Source: Crocodylus rhombifer (taxonomy: Eukaryota; Chordata; Crocodylia; Crocodylidae). From it: a DNA stretch of 64,000 nucleotides. The notes below the pieces were generated by a model. It searched no databases. It saw nothing but the letters and a program-made list of their open reading frames with translations, and was not told the DNA's origin. The position numbers were made by a program, and so were the translations under genes. The stretch lies in assembly GCA_038503035.1 (NCBI GenBank), contig JAVSML010000998.1:1-64000 (forward strand). The letters run 5' to 3'. Positions 10,380-22,229 of this stretch are shown here, piece by piece. Each line of letters starts with the position of its first letter. Position 1 is the stretch's first letter.

Positions 10380-13370
10380 TAATCAGTGCTGGAATGCATC
10401 ACCAGGGAAATGAAACCATATGTATGTACTCCCTCTGCAAGAAACATGTATACAGCAGCTGCAGAAGATGAAGCTCACAGGCTACAGCTTTTCAAACTCA
10501 GTAACCAGCAGGATGCATGGGCTTGCTAAGTTCATCAGAAATGATTTGCTATATACTACCAGGGGACATAACACTTCCCAGAGTGCAATAGAATGGAGTG
10601 CTGTCTAGGTCAATAACATAATCAGCCATATATACAAGCCAGCCTCTACTGTGTTGTTGATCACAACCCTCCCTAATTATGACCAGACAACCTTATATGC
10701 AGGTGACTTCAGCTGTCAACATTAAGACTGGAGATATTCCTCTAAGAGTAGCAAGGGAGATGATCTTTGTCTTTGGGCAAGCCAGAATGATATAACACTC
10801 AATGGTATGACCCAAAGGTGCATTTGAACATTGGAACATTCCACCAAATCCACATCTTGCCTGGTGGAAGGGCAACTTGAATAAAACACTGATAAGAAAA
10901 GTACTTCACAAGTTTCTGTCATCTCAGCACAGACTCTCACTCATCAGCATTGACACTATGATTTTTCAGCCCATACCATCCAGACCAGCTCTAAGATGGA
11001 ACTTCCAGAAGGCAGACTGGCAGAAATACCAAAGGCTGACCAACAAGACAAGAAACCAATTAAAGGATCCATCAGAAATCACCACTGATTAAGGCTACAG
11101 TACATTCACAAACTTGAACTAGCCATAATCTGTATATCTAGAAGCTATAGAAACCATTATGTGCCATGCTGGGACAAACAGTCTAAACAGCTCTTTAACA
11201 TCATCAAGCAATGCAATGACCCTGTAACTATAAAAAAGAACTATAGAACAGCTGGCTACCACATAAAACAATATAAAAAAAGGAGACACAGCTTACCACC
11301 ATAGAAAGATTGGCTATGACTCACTCAGGCAGACAAGCTGGCGCATCATTAACTGTCTTACAGGCAAAGAGACCAAAAAAACACCATGATGGAGTCTTGG
11401 CAAACTCCATCATGAACATGCTGTGCAACAACAGCAAACACAGTAACCCAAGTAAGCAACACACAAAAATGACACCTGCCTTTTTAACAACTTAAATCAC
11501 CCAGCGTCAACCTTAATTTAACAGCCCCCATCTCTGACAACGAGTTTCACATGGCTATTAAAGTGATCAAGACTGGCAAGGCTGCTTGACCAGATAAGAT
11601 TTTCCCAGAATTCATTACTAAGTTCAGAAGCACAATGGAAAAATGGCTTCAGAAAATTAATGTATAAATGCCTAGAAAATAACAGACTTCCAAAAATCTG
11701 GAGAAAACTGACATCATTGCTATCCTAAAACCCAACAAACTACGTAAGGATCCAAAGAGCTACCAAGCCACCTCACTACTCTGCATTGCATACAGACTCA
11801 TGGAGCTCATAATCTTGAACAGAATAGAGAACATTGTTGACCACCAACTCCCAAAAGAACAAGCCAACCAAGTTACATTGCATGTATTTGACAGAAAATG
11901 GATTGGAAATGAGGCAGAAAACAGGCGTAGTCTTTATTAAACTTACAGCTGGTTATGAAACTGTATGGCACCAAGGCCTCAAATATAAACTGCACTCTAT
12001 GATACCTGACCACAAGCTATGCACCTTCAGCATGAACATGATCTCAAGCAGAACATTCAAACTCACTACCAGACAAGGATAAAAAAGCAGAGTATGAACT
12101 CTGAAGAATGGAGTTCCCCACGGGTCCGTGCTAGCACCAATACTTCTCATTGTATCTATCTCAGACTTCCCGCATACAATATGTAAGCAATATATGTACA
12201 CTGGTTATGTCACCATAGTAGCCCAAGGAACAGATATGACAGAACTGGAAAATATGTTGAGTGCTGACATGGAACTCATTGCTGACTATATCCACAAGTG
12301 GCAGTTAAAGTTGAGCATCAATAAATCAGCACCGTTACTCTTCCACATGGACAATCATTGAGCTGAATATTAGAGTAGCCAACCACATCCTTCTCTATGA
12401 GTGTACCCCAACCCACCTAGGAGTTGCATTAGACTATTCCCACACCTATAAACATCACATTCAGAAGGTCAACAGTAGTCTCTGCAGAGGTAGCTTCCTT
12501 AGATGTTTAGTTAGCATGACATGGGATACCAACTTCAAAGTGCACCTGCAACGGTATATGCCCCAGCAGATTACTAGGCTTCTGTATGGACCATAAGTTG
12601 TCACACTAAAAAGCTTGACACTGTGCTTAACAGTGCTCTGAGACTTATAACAGGCTGCACAACTTATGCACACACTAGATGTACTCCCTGTACGCTCAGG
12701 CATTAGACCAAGTGATATAAGATAGGCCCTAACATTATTACTGGCTGTAGAGGCAAGAGATGAAATAACCTGGTCCATTAACTGTTAACTAAAGACCCGA
12801 ACAGATGAAGGCTTAAGAGGCTGAAAGGTCTTAAACCATTTGTACATGAAGCACACAAGCTCCTGAAAGAGGCTGGGGATGCTGAGCCAAACCTATGGGC
12901 ATTAGTGGAGTGGGTCAACCCCTTGGAAAGTTCAGATCTATTCCTACAGCACTTTATACCAACACTAAACAAGTACCCCACTGGACATGACTTTGACAGA
13001 CAAGTGCAAGTCAAGCTGAACAGACCAAGATCTAGATATCTAGATCAAAACAACACTTCACAAGATGACCACCTTAGACATCCCCTTGTATGAATGCAGT
13101 GTCCAACAAGTAGCACAGCACTTAACTGAAAGCTGCAACCTTTACAAATGCCCAGACAGAGCAGATGGTATATGCACCATGGGTGATAAGACAAGACAGT
13201 GGCTCATAGATTTGGAAGTTGATATATTCCATAAAAAAGAGAGTATAACAGTAGCTGGGCCATCAGCAGGGGTTTCATAGAAGCTAAGTTGTATGTATTG
13301 GGTGACTGGAAGGTGGTAATATCCTGGGAAATAATATGGTATAAAGTAACTTTGGGTGCCTGTACATGAG
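10380..13370 (+). mobile_element. Dead non-CR1 LINE, nearly complete ORF2
   Basis: About 3 kb carries in order the parts of a non-LTR retrotransposon: an endonuclease domain (about 10.43-10.87 kb), a linker with the R-W-N-F-x-K-A-D-W motif (10994-11020), a reverse transcriptase (about 11.7-12.4 kb) and a C-terminal region with the A-L-R-L-I-T-G-C and W-L-x-D-L-E motifs. Wording of the RT and C-terminal motifs resembles the elements common in fishes and sharks (Jockey/I superfamily), not CR1, which supplies the other LINEs here. The 5' boundary near 10.38 kb and the 3' boundary near 13.37 kb are estimates; no poly-A tail or target duplication is visible. Confidence 0.8.
10420..13262 (+). pseudogene. 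ORF2 (endonuclease-reverse transcriptase) pseudogene
   Basis: The reading is broken into many pieces by stops and frameshifts, so no protein can be made. Visible motifs are L-Q-E-T at 10435 and a later H-G (endonuclease), G-D-F-S near 10701 (endonuclease), and R-W-N-F-x-K-A-D-W at 10994. The RT block starts at 11933 with F-I-K-L-T-A-G-Y-E, where active relatives have F-x-D-L-T-x-A-Y-D. The N-G-V-P-x-G-S-V-L-A-P motif lies around 12108-12139. At 12197-12208 the catalytic Y-x-D-D is Y-T-G-Y. Near 13200 is W-L-I-D-L-E. All the catalytic aspartates I can place are replaced, so the copy has drifted for a long time. Confidence 0.8.
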
Positions 13371-14276
13371 CACAATGTGCTGTAATTAGTGTGTGTCAGA
13401 GTAGAATCAATTAATTAAGTCTGTGTATCAGCAGCTTCACATTTCAAAATGGTGGAGGTGTTAGCACTACTGTCTCCCATATAGCGCTAAGGGATCATTA
13501 AAGCACAATTAACCCTTAAATGGAACTTGAAATACGAATGCAGACAACTCAGTGTCCTAAAATCAACGTCTAACTGTATTAGTACAACAAGTATTGTCTT
13601 AGCAGTTTCTATATTTAGAGAGAGAAAAACATTCAGTACAATAATCTCACCCAATCCCAGATGTTACTTTGCTCAGCAGAAAAGATTCCTACTCAGTTCC
13701 TAGAAGCAAGGGGTACATTGTGGGCTGAACTGGTCCAGACAGGTGTTGAAGACTGGATTTATCACAACAATGATAAACGTTCTTGCTGCCCCCTTTTATG
13801 CTTTTCTTCAACTTCACTCCTTTGCTGACTCTTAGTTTTTGGATTGGTCTCTCTGCAGTCACCATACTGTCCATCTTTTATCCTGTCAGCATATTCCTTT
13901 GTCTAACAGACCCATCACAAGCACACCTCTTAATTTGGCCTTTTTCTGGTGTCTTACTTTGGGCATAGTCCATTGGTCTCCCTTATCACCTTTCTTTAAT
14001 ACATCCCTCTGATTCAGGTGGTTAGTGCCGAGTTCAGTTCATTGGAGCTGGTAACAAGGCCATTGCTATGTTATGTTAAAAGAACTTCTCACAGTGATAA
14101 AAAATAAAGATATCATATAATGAGAACCTTTGAACTTTACAAAAACAACTCTCAGCTGGCTAATAAAAAAAAAGTTAATAAGAGCAAAACTTAAGCTATG
14201 ATTAAATAAGGCTAAACATAAACAATACTATCAGGAGATGCAACTTCAAAGCATTAAACATAACAATCTACCCTAA
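13371..14276. other. Non-coding sequence, possible MITE remnants
   Basis: No gene is recognised. The piece 13440-13525 contains atagcgctaaggga and attaaagcac words that look like decayed arms of the palindromic MITEs nearby, but no inverted partner could be placed. Confidence 0.35.
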
Positions 14277-14446
14277 CAGAGGGGGCACTTTATCTAATGG
14301 TTATTCAACGAACTTTAGATAAAGTGCCCCCATCGCCCTATTGAAGTGTGGGGACACTGATAGACAAGACTCTCCAGGCGTGTTAATTAGAGCGGCTCTT
14401 GGAGCCACTCTATTAAAGCGCCACCCCCGGAGCACGTATTAAAATG
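14277..14446. mobile_element. MITE remnant with two adjacent hairpins
   Basis: Hairpin 1 pairs 14281-14297 with 14315-14331, a perfect 17 bp stem with a 17-base loop. Hairpin 2 pairs about 14377-14397 with 14402-14422, mostly matched around the word gagcggctcttggagccactc's centre. Both stems are G/C-rich at the outside and contain tta-rich words inside. Hairpin 1 shares the ttatctaa stem word and an attcaa-type loop with the hairpin at 1390-1454, so both may come from one MITE family. Confidence 0.65.
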
Positions 14447-15109
14447 CTATAGATGGTAAAAAGTGTCCTTCAGATGTGTGAGGTATCTAGATTCTATACG
14501 AAATGTGTACTAAATTCAGAGAGAAGGGGACACCAATCTTAGCTAACTTTAAAACAAAAAATACCTTTGGACTGAGAAATATAGAAAGCTTACAGAGATC
14601 ACTACTTTCATGGTAAGGAAGCAACAGGCTACTTGGACTATGAAAAAAAAAAAGTTAGCCAGGTACCTAACAGATTTTTTTGGCCAGTCATGGCTGCAGA
14701 TGTTAAAAACCAGGTATCTAACAGTTCAGAAAGGTATCTAACCTGCCAGCAAGAAGAGGCAACTCTTTTGTGGAGAAATGCTTACATTTGCTATATGTTC
14801 ACCTAGATTGACTTGATTGGCTGGCCAATGGCCAGAAACATCAGCTGGAAATCAGTATTAGCAAATAAAATATTGCTTTTCCTCAAAGAATGTGTTGGTA
14901 CCACCACAGTTGTGCTATCAGTACATTTGTAATGGTATGGTCCACATACTGCTGAAGTTCAGATGCATCTAAAGTGATTAGGGAAGGGAATTTGAATCAT
15001 ACCTTTTATGAAAAATTTGCTGAAAACTCTATATAATCTAGCCAAGTACTGATGTTGCTCATTCTGGAAGCATTGCATGAGGAGAAGGGGAGGATATGGG
15101 CATTTAAGA
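14447..15109. other. AT-rich non-coding sequence
   Basis: No gene, RNA or mobile element is recognised with confidence. Confidence 0.45.
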
Positions 15110-15302
15110 GAAAATAATATCAGTCTTCACATACTTGAAGGGATGCTACTAAGAATAGGGTTGGCAGTTGTCTTATGTAGAGTTTAGATCATGATTTGCG
15201 TGGGATGTTTTTGCTAAGAATGATCCTGCTTCAGGCAAGGGGTTGGACTAGATGACCTGTGGAGTTCCCTTCCAGCCCTATTTCTCCATGATTTTATGAT
15301 CT
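15110..15302 (+). mobile_element. CR1 LINE 3' end
   Basis: The tail ggggttggactagatgacct, then ccttccagccctat and a final ccatgattttatgat, is the CR1 3' untranslated region and its short ATTCTATGA-like terminal repeat. The upstream part (cagtcttcacatacttgaa) is also CR1. It is 5' truncated and diverged, as is usual for CR1. Confidence 0.85.
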
Positions 15303-16039
15303 GTTACTTGGCTCTCGATTATTCTGTTCTGAAACTTAGCACTTTCTGGAGTAATTATACAGTAATTTAAAAATTAGAGAAAGTAGACCTTGATACAAAA
15401 AGCAAGTCCTTGTCCATTTGTGGTACATCAAGAATTGGTATACCAATTTTCTGGAAGAAAGAGAAATCCACTTAAGGGACTCTTGAACAATCCCAGAGGA
15501 ATACAGGAGAAAAACTGGAATTGTCCCATCTTATAAGGGAAAACCTGTTATGAGTCAAGATATTTAATATTTCTTCCAGGGGTGTGGTGGCTTTTCTACC
15601 TCCTTCCCATTATAAGCTTATTCCAAATGTGTGGAGAGGAAAAATGTATTCCTGATCCTAACTAGTGATCAACTGGCCCCATGGTACTGCAGTTTAAGTG
15701 ATAGCACTGATAAAAAAAGTTTTAAAACTTCCAAATAAACTTAGGATAGTTATAATAAATGGAGGAAAAGATAATCACCTCCTCCCACATGCATCTCGGA
15801 CAGGGCACTGGGTAGGTGAAGGCACAGATCTTCAGAGCATTGACTTTACCCCTCTACTAGCTCATGGAGTCCAGTCATGACAAGAAAGAGAAGTGGTGAT
15901 CTGCAGACCCTTGATCAGGAGGCAAGATAGTGTCCATTTCCTACCTGCCTGGAATGACTGAAGTCCCCTGTTGGCTAGCAGGGCTACCCATTTTGTTTTT
16001 GCACCACTGAAACTCCGATTGAAGTCAGTAGACATGTTG
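15303..16039. other. Non-coding sequence, old repeat traces
   Basis: No gene is recognised. The stretch ending near 16040 (cactgaaactccgattgaag) hints at an old sauropsid repeat. Confidence 0.4.
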
Positions 16040-16492
16040 CAATGTTATAAATTTTTGTATCTGGGGCCTGGAGAGCAGGTCATATGAGGAAAGGCTGAAA
16101 GACTTGGGACTGTTCAGCCTGGAAAAGAGAAGACTCAGAGGGGACTTGGTAGCAGCCTGTAAGTATATTAGGGGTGTACATCAGGGCCTGAGGGAGCATC
16201 TGTTCAGTAAGGCCCCCAGGGAAGGACAAACAATAACGGGCACAAACTGATTGGAGATCACTTCAGACTGGACATAAGGAAAAACTTCTTTACAAGTCGA
16301 GTACCAAGGATTTGGAACAGGCTCCCCACAGAGGTGGTACAGTCACCCACCTTGGTGATCGTCAAAAAGTGTCTTGATGCCCAACTTGCTGGGATTATCT
16401 GACCTCAGCAATCTTTCCTGCCAAAGTGCAGTGGGGCTGTACCCAATAATTTGTAAGGTCCCTTCCAGCCCCTAACATCTATGAAACTAAAA
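16040..16492 (+). mobile_element. CR1 LINE 3' fragment
   Basis: It starts with the ctggagagcaggtcatatga region encoding the last part of ORF2 and runs through gactgttcagcctggaaaag, gactggacataaggaaaaac and ggaacaggctccccacaga to a tail with ggtcccttccagcccctaac and atctatgaaact. Order and orientation agree with the CR1 3' end. It is 5' truncated. Confidence 0.9.
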
Positions 16493-17258
16493 GAGAAAGT
16501 CTGTCAAAGATAAGTAATCCAGCTTCATTAGTTCTTTTTTCTGTAGTCTCCTCTGCATTTCACAGCATTTCAAGTAAGGCATGAAGATAGCAGAAGAAAC
16601 ATTCAGTGAAAAACGTAGTTGAATAAGTCCAGCCTATGATGAGATTTAGCTTCCTTTCTCTCACCCATTGAGCAGTCTCAGTTAGATTTTTAAAATGTAT
16701 ACAAGCTGCTCGTTCCTTTGGGGCAATGAGACTGAGAATCTAAACTGAGTTCCACCAAGATAATTGGACATAATTACACTGTGTCTTATCATTTGATTCC
16801 CATCATGCAGGAGTAATGTACAGCTTATTCATGTGACCTTTCAGTTAAACCTATTAAACCTCCTTTGCTAATTAAGAACTCATAGGGAATGTTCTTGTGA
16901 GAGTACCTTTCAAGGGAGAAAGTTAGATGTTGACTGTTTAGAGATTGATTTTGAGCTTTAATCTTCTACAAGTCCTTGATTGCTACACTGATTTCTCACC
17001 ATAGCTAGGGACAGATTCATGGCACTGTGCTTAATATGTCTGGGTGCTAAATATTGCCTGGTGAAATCAGATTCTTTTTGTATAATTATGGAGTGAGGGC
17101 TACAAGAGTTGTAGAGTGTGATTAGATTAACTCTGACAGCAGACTGCAATTATCAACCAGGGCATTTGCAGCACATGTATCACAAACAGTAGCACTTAAT
17201 AGCCCCAATCCAAGACTGTAGCTCCTAGGCACTATACACACAAGGTCCTATATTAATT
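16493..17258. other. Non-coding sequence with a short old repeat
   Basis: No gene is recognised. About 17185-17250 (ccccaatcc, tagctcctaggcactata) resembles the old sauropsid repeat whose intact form contains 'gtgctgtacaaacacagaac'. Confidence 0.4.
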
Positions 17259-17345
17259 TTGATGGTATGTATATGTGGGTATGAGTATATTTATATATAC
17301 ACACGTGCAAACACACCCACCCATAGATCTATCTATAGATATAGA
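17259..17345. repeat. Imperfect TA/CA/GATA microsatellite
   Basis: Short alternating tracts of tatg, tata, caca and atct/agat units follow one another. The unit changes along the tract, typical of an old decaying microsatellite. Confidence 0.7.
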
Positions 17346-17462
17346 TACAATTATTATTGCGTCAAGCTCTTAAAAGTGTTTGCTACTCTGAAAAAAGCTC
17401 GCTTTCAGCTTCTATTGTTGTTTCCTCCCTGCCCACTTTTCCTCTACATTAGCACTCAGATA

Positions 17463-17715
17463 TATTGATTCACGGATTTTTAGGATCAGAAGGCACCTCA
17501 GTAGATCATTGAATCTGACCCCCTGCCCTGGGCAGGAAAAAGCACTGGGGTCAGATGTCTAGTCTCCTCCAAGATAGAAGAGAGCACCCTTGGAAGCCCA
17601 TTCCAGATTTTGGCAATCTTTACCATAAAGACATTTTTTCCTAATGTCTAATCTAAATCTGCTCTCCAGCTGAATTTTTGTTTAAGTGTCCTTAAGATAT
17701 CTATGTGGGTAGTGG
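17463..17715 (-). mobile_element. CR1 LINE 3' end, reverse strand
   Basis: Read on the plus strand it begins with ggatcagaaggcacctcag and tagatcattgaatctgacc, the inverted CR1 tail. It continues with the inverted ORF2-to-UTR region (cctaatgtctaatctaaatc). The copy is 5' truncated. Confidence 0.85.
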
Positions 17716-17897
17716 TACCCATGTGATAGACCGAAGAATGAGTTCATCAGTGTGTTACTCATGTATTTTGAATTTCTTCATGTTCCTTCTGCTTAGTAAC
17801 CTATACTCTCAAGTATAGGTTTATTTCCATATTTATTTCCATATTCCAAGCTATTTGGAACACAAGAAGTACTTTTTGTTCTTCTTTCTCCAAATGT
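17716..17897. other. Non-coding sequence with a short direct repeat
   Basis: The word atttatttccat is repeated in tandem near 17820-17845. Nothing else is recognised. Confidence 0.4.
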
Positions 17898-18262
17898 AGA
17901 ATCCATTCAGTGCCTTTCCAAAGACAGCATTCTATCAGCTAAATTCTTCCCCTTGGCAAATTGAGGTGGTTCCAGACTACGTGAGGGAACTGTTAGAAAG
18001 TTGGATTCTCATACTGCTCCATCTTCTGCGCAAACATACAACAGCTAGTCATGGTGTTCGAGGGACTATGGAAGAACTCCTCACGTCCCATCTCTGTTCC
18101 ATTGTGCTGGAGCTGCTTAGCATAGGGAGCTCATTTCACCAGCTTTCTGCTGGTCATTCCCTTCCATTTGAGGAAACTCCCAACTTGACATCTGTATCAG
18201 GAACATTAATAGAAAATAAATCCAATCCCACATTTTTTCAAGACCAAGACAAGCTAGATTAA
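17898..18262 (+). other. Open stretch of about 120 codons, unrecognised
   Basis: A frame stays open from just after a TAG near 17896 to a TAG at 18260. It has no ATG near its start; a GTG at 17966 is the first alternative. The deduced product has a leucine-rich middle (E-L-L-E-S-W-I-L-I-L-L-H-L-L-R) and a polar tail. No catalytic motif, signal peptide or known domain is seen, and no acceptor-donor pair brackets it convincingly. Its base composition is somewhat higher in GC than its flanks. It may be a fragment of an unrecognised repeat protein, an exon, or chance. Confidence 0.2.
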
Positions 18263-21239
18263 GTCCTTCTACAGCAAGACCTTTCTCTATGGAGAAGTGT
18301 TATGAATTACCTCCTAAACATGTAGGCTTTATGTCATTCCCAGTTTACCAGTGCAACCAAGCACTTGCATCTAGCTGCTAAAATTCCACTTCGTAATATT
18401 TTAAGTATAAGGAATTCTTTATCATTTTGAAAGGCTTTTATGGCTCCTGCTGGTCCCTTCAACGTTGGACTATGATAGCTAATGGATCTAATTTTACAGG
18501 TGAAGAAGTGGCTCAGTTACCTAGTTCAAAACAAGTGTAACATGATGCTTAACATAAGCAGCAGAGATGATGTCTCCTGAAAAATGTCATAACAATAAAA
18601 AGACATCATACACTTATTTATTTAGTTAATTAATTCAGTGTGTTCCTAGGATGTTTGAAGTGCAAAAAAAATCCATGGACTACATCTTCCCCCTCCATCT
18701 CTACTGGGATCCATTGTAAATGCCACTAGACTTTCAGGGCAAATACTTTACCTCTTTTTCAAATCAAGTCATGAATTATGGTTTCCATTGCAGCAGGGGG
18801 TTTCAAGTCTTGCTTGGATTCATTTGAAAGATTTTTTTTTTTTTTGCCAGAGCCAAAATACTTTTTTTTTAGCCTGGAGGTGACCATTAAGTGTAATTCT
18901 CTGATTATTTTCAGCAAAAAAACTGGTCTAGACTTACTGTTTTAAAATGATGATATTTTAGAAGTTCTGTCTGGTGTAATGACAAAGGATAATACCTTTC
19001 AGCATTGTAGAATGGAAATCTTGGAAAATGTTGAAACTTCTAATTTTAGATTTTATACTGCCTAACAATTTAGAGGTGTTAAAATTAATTACAGTTAAAT
19101 GACCATTTCTAGGAGGGGAAAAGGGAGAGAGAAAACATGAAAGAGCATATCCATGGGACTAGATGGGATATAACAATCCTTTGAACATTCTGAAACCTCA
19201 TAGGATGCATCATTCTGCCCATTCTGTTACACTTAAATAAATGCTGTATTTGGGTCCAAAAAATTAATAGAAATCATATTTGTAATTTGGCAACCCAAAT
19301 TAAAACATGCAGGTTTAAAAAAATAAAATCAATATAACTTCTACAGTTCTGTAAGGAATGGAACTAAGGCTCATGTAAAGATTTATGATATTTAAATTAG
19401 AATGGTAATCAATTACTACTGGCTAGAGATATCTAGAAATATACGTGCGCACATGCACTCACAGTTTGGTGAAGCAACTTGCCAAAACCAGAAACCCATA
19501 CAGGCAGAAAACATTAACTTCCAAGTGGAACTCACAACCACAGCACCACAAGTTATGTATATGCTATGCAACAATTGGCAGCTTTGAATAAGTGCTCTTA
19601 ATAAAAATATAGATTATAATGTTATACAATAACCCCAAAATAAAAGGCTTCTAATCCCAAATGATTTTATAGGTAACCCATGTAAAAATCAGAAAAAAAC
19701 CTTTTAAAAGCTTCATTCATATTAGAGAGTCAATCAATACATGTGATACAATATCCTTATCTGAAACACCCACATATCCTTCTAAAGGATGTTTTCCCTT
19801 ATATAATTTTGCACCAATTTTTAAACTTTGTCCTAGGGAAAACATCCTAAACATTGTATAACATTATAATCTATGATATTTTTATTAAGAGTACTCATTG
19901 AAAGCTGCCAATTGTTGCATACCATATACATCGCTTGTGAGATCCACTTGGGATTTAATGTTTTCTGCCTGTGTGGGTTTTTGGTTTTGGCAAGTTGCTT
20001 TCCCAAATTGTATAATTGGCATCCCTCAGCATGTATTGTTATTTACAGCTTACTGTTATGACTACTGTATATGTTTTGTATATATGCATATTGAACAATG
20101 TGCTTGAAAATTAAAAATATTATCAAAATGCTTCATAAATATTTTTTCTACCAGTTCTGACACTAAGCTATTCTGCAAGCTCTCTTTCTTTCCCCTCCCT
20201 TGCTCTGCTTTTCTATATGCGGATCAAGGTTAGAGCGCTCTCCAATTGTATTCCTGGTTACTCTTATTCTGGTTCATAGAGACACTCCACTGCATTTAGG
20301 CTGATTTCTGAAAGCAGCAACGCCAATGCAACTCTATTCAGTTGTATCTGCAACCTTGTTTAACGACTGGAAAACTTTTTGTTTCTTTGTGAACTGTTCT
20401 GTTCAGGGCTGACATGATTTCTTCTGGAAAGCAAGTTTCCATAGGGTTGACTGAAAAGTTAAACAAGACTAAATAAGAGAGACCTTTTCAATATATGGGG
20501 ATAGCAAGAACAAGGAGATGGCAATACTGCAAGCGTTCATAAAAATTATAAACTACATTACTTGCATTTTCTCCCAACAGCCACTAGATGACAGTATACA
20601 TCAGTAATGCATTGCATCAGGAGTCGACAGATAGATGTATGAAACTGATACAATGTATGAAATTGTAGCAAGCTCTTAACTGCTCGGTAGAAAGTCATTT
20701 CAGAGCCCCACTCTTGCAGAAAGGAAGTCATACCCTGAAAATGCTCTTAAGTTCCACTTCATTGGTAGCCCAATACAATTTGCTAAATGTCATGCTACAT
20801 TTTCAGGACAAACAAAGTGCTTCACATACACAGAGCAACAAGGGTACAGTAAAAAACTCATAAATAATAGGAAGAAGCTAAATAGGAAAAAAAAAAATTA
20901 TTATGGGAGACTCTTTCTATACTTTCCAAATATGCTCATAGAAACATAATAAGAGTTTTTGCCACCTGAACAGCAGCAGTAGCAGCAGCTGTAGCAGACC
21001 CCAGTCTTGTACCTGCTCTAAATCTGATCCTGGGGCTGCTGCCCTGCTTTCCCACTCCTAGTTTTGCTACAATTATTAAGAATAAGTATCAAGGGCTGGG
21101 GAACCACAGATCTAATTTCTGATCTTTCCACCACTTGGATAGCTGTGTAATTCCTTCTGAGGTGTTAGTTTTGGCTTGTATTGGAGAATATGAAATCAGA
21201 ATCAGGCCTTGCAATAAGGGCTTAAAGCAAATCAAAACA
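18263..21239. other. Long AT-rich non-coding stretch
   Basis: About 3 kb without a recognised gene. A T14 run is at 18832-18845. The part around 19450-19510 (gtgaagcaacttgcc) could be a very old MIR-type SINE on the reverse strand but is too diverged to call. A CAG-rich patch occurs near 20972-20996. Confidence 0.45.
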
Positions 21240-21350
21240 GGAAGGGAGTTTTTATGAGTACTGAGGGCATGTAGTCCTAGAAAAATATGGCGGGAAGGGA
21301 TGTCAAGAGACATCTAGTACAACTCCCTGCTCAAGGCAGTATTATCGCGG
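21240..21350 (-). mobile_element. CR1 LINE tail fragment, reverse strand
   Basis: Plus-strand words gtcctagaaaaatatgg, agagacatctagtacaact and ccctgctcaaggcagtat form an inverted CR1 3' end of about 100 bp. Confidence 0.7.
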
Positions 21351-21379
21351 GCCCAACCTATTGAGCTAAGTACAGACAT

Positions 21380-21480
21380 TCAAAAAGCCCAAGCCTGAAT
21401 TGATTCAATCTTTGCAGGTTAGCCTAACCTGCATAAATTGAACTGGCAAGCAAGTGAATAGACATTCACTTGTGATTCTG
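21380..21480. mobile_element. Palindromic MITE remnant
   Basis: Positions 21404-21422 pair with 21424-21442 in inverted orientation with few mismatches around the gcaggttag/ctaacctgc centre. A second small inverted pair (aagtgaat/attcactt) sits at about 21450-21473. The low loop size and the reptile-style palindrome suggest a MITE core. Outer ends are not visible. Confidence 0.55.
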
Positions 21481-22229
21481 GAAATGCAGGCACATGCCTG
21501 CAGTGACTCAGGCCAGAAGCCAGGGGGTCCTAGAGTTGGATGGTCCCCTGTTTTCCACAGGTTATTGTCTAAATGTTTTTCATGTCACAGCACCCCCTTT
21601 TGAAGAAGGTGTTGATTACAGCAGCCTTATTTACAGCGGTCTATTCTCAGGTATCTCAGTCTCTCACCACTTACTGGTTTTACCTTGAAATGTAAATGTA
21701 GCTTCCTGTTTTCCTGTTTGAGAAAGCAGTCTGGTGACACTCCCTTGCTCAGGTCTGTCATAAAACAGCTATATATTACAAACAAACAAAAAAGTAGTTT
21801 GTCACATAGCACAGGCATCAGTTAGAGGGCCCGTCACATGTAATGACTAATGCCACTTCTCTGCTTACACAGCCCCCTAACACTTCTCTTGCTGATCAAC
21901 AGATACCCAATGGGACCCAGCCCTGCCTTAACAATACATTCAAGACTTGTTAACTCATCTTGATTGCCAAAACACTCAACACTTCCCACAATAAAACCAT
22001 GTGTTCCAACCATGGAATTGCTTTAATAAAAGATATCACCCACAAAAATTCTTGCTTCTCATATCAAATCCTTCCTCACTCAATATTCTCCAGAGTACAT
22101 CATCCCAGTTATTCCAGCTTCTCCCTGTATGTCATGTTTCCCAACTGTCTAATGAATTCTGTTGCTCTCCAATAGACTGTTTACGATAAAAGCCTCATTT
22201 GAAGAGGAGCCCTCTGTTTACTGCTTTGT
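21481..22229. other. Non-coding sequence, nothing recognised
   Basis: No gene, RNA or clear repeat is seen. Confidence 0.4.

Noticed and set aside
19440..19520. MIR on the reverse strand
   Set aside because: Only one short word (gtgaagcaacttgcc) resembles MIR; too little for a call.
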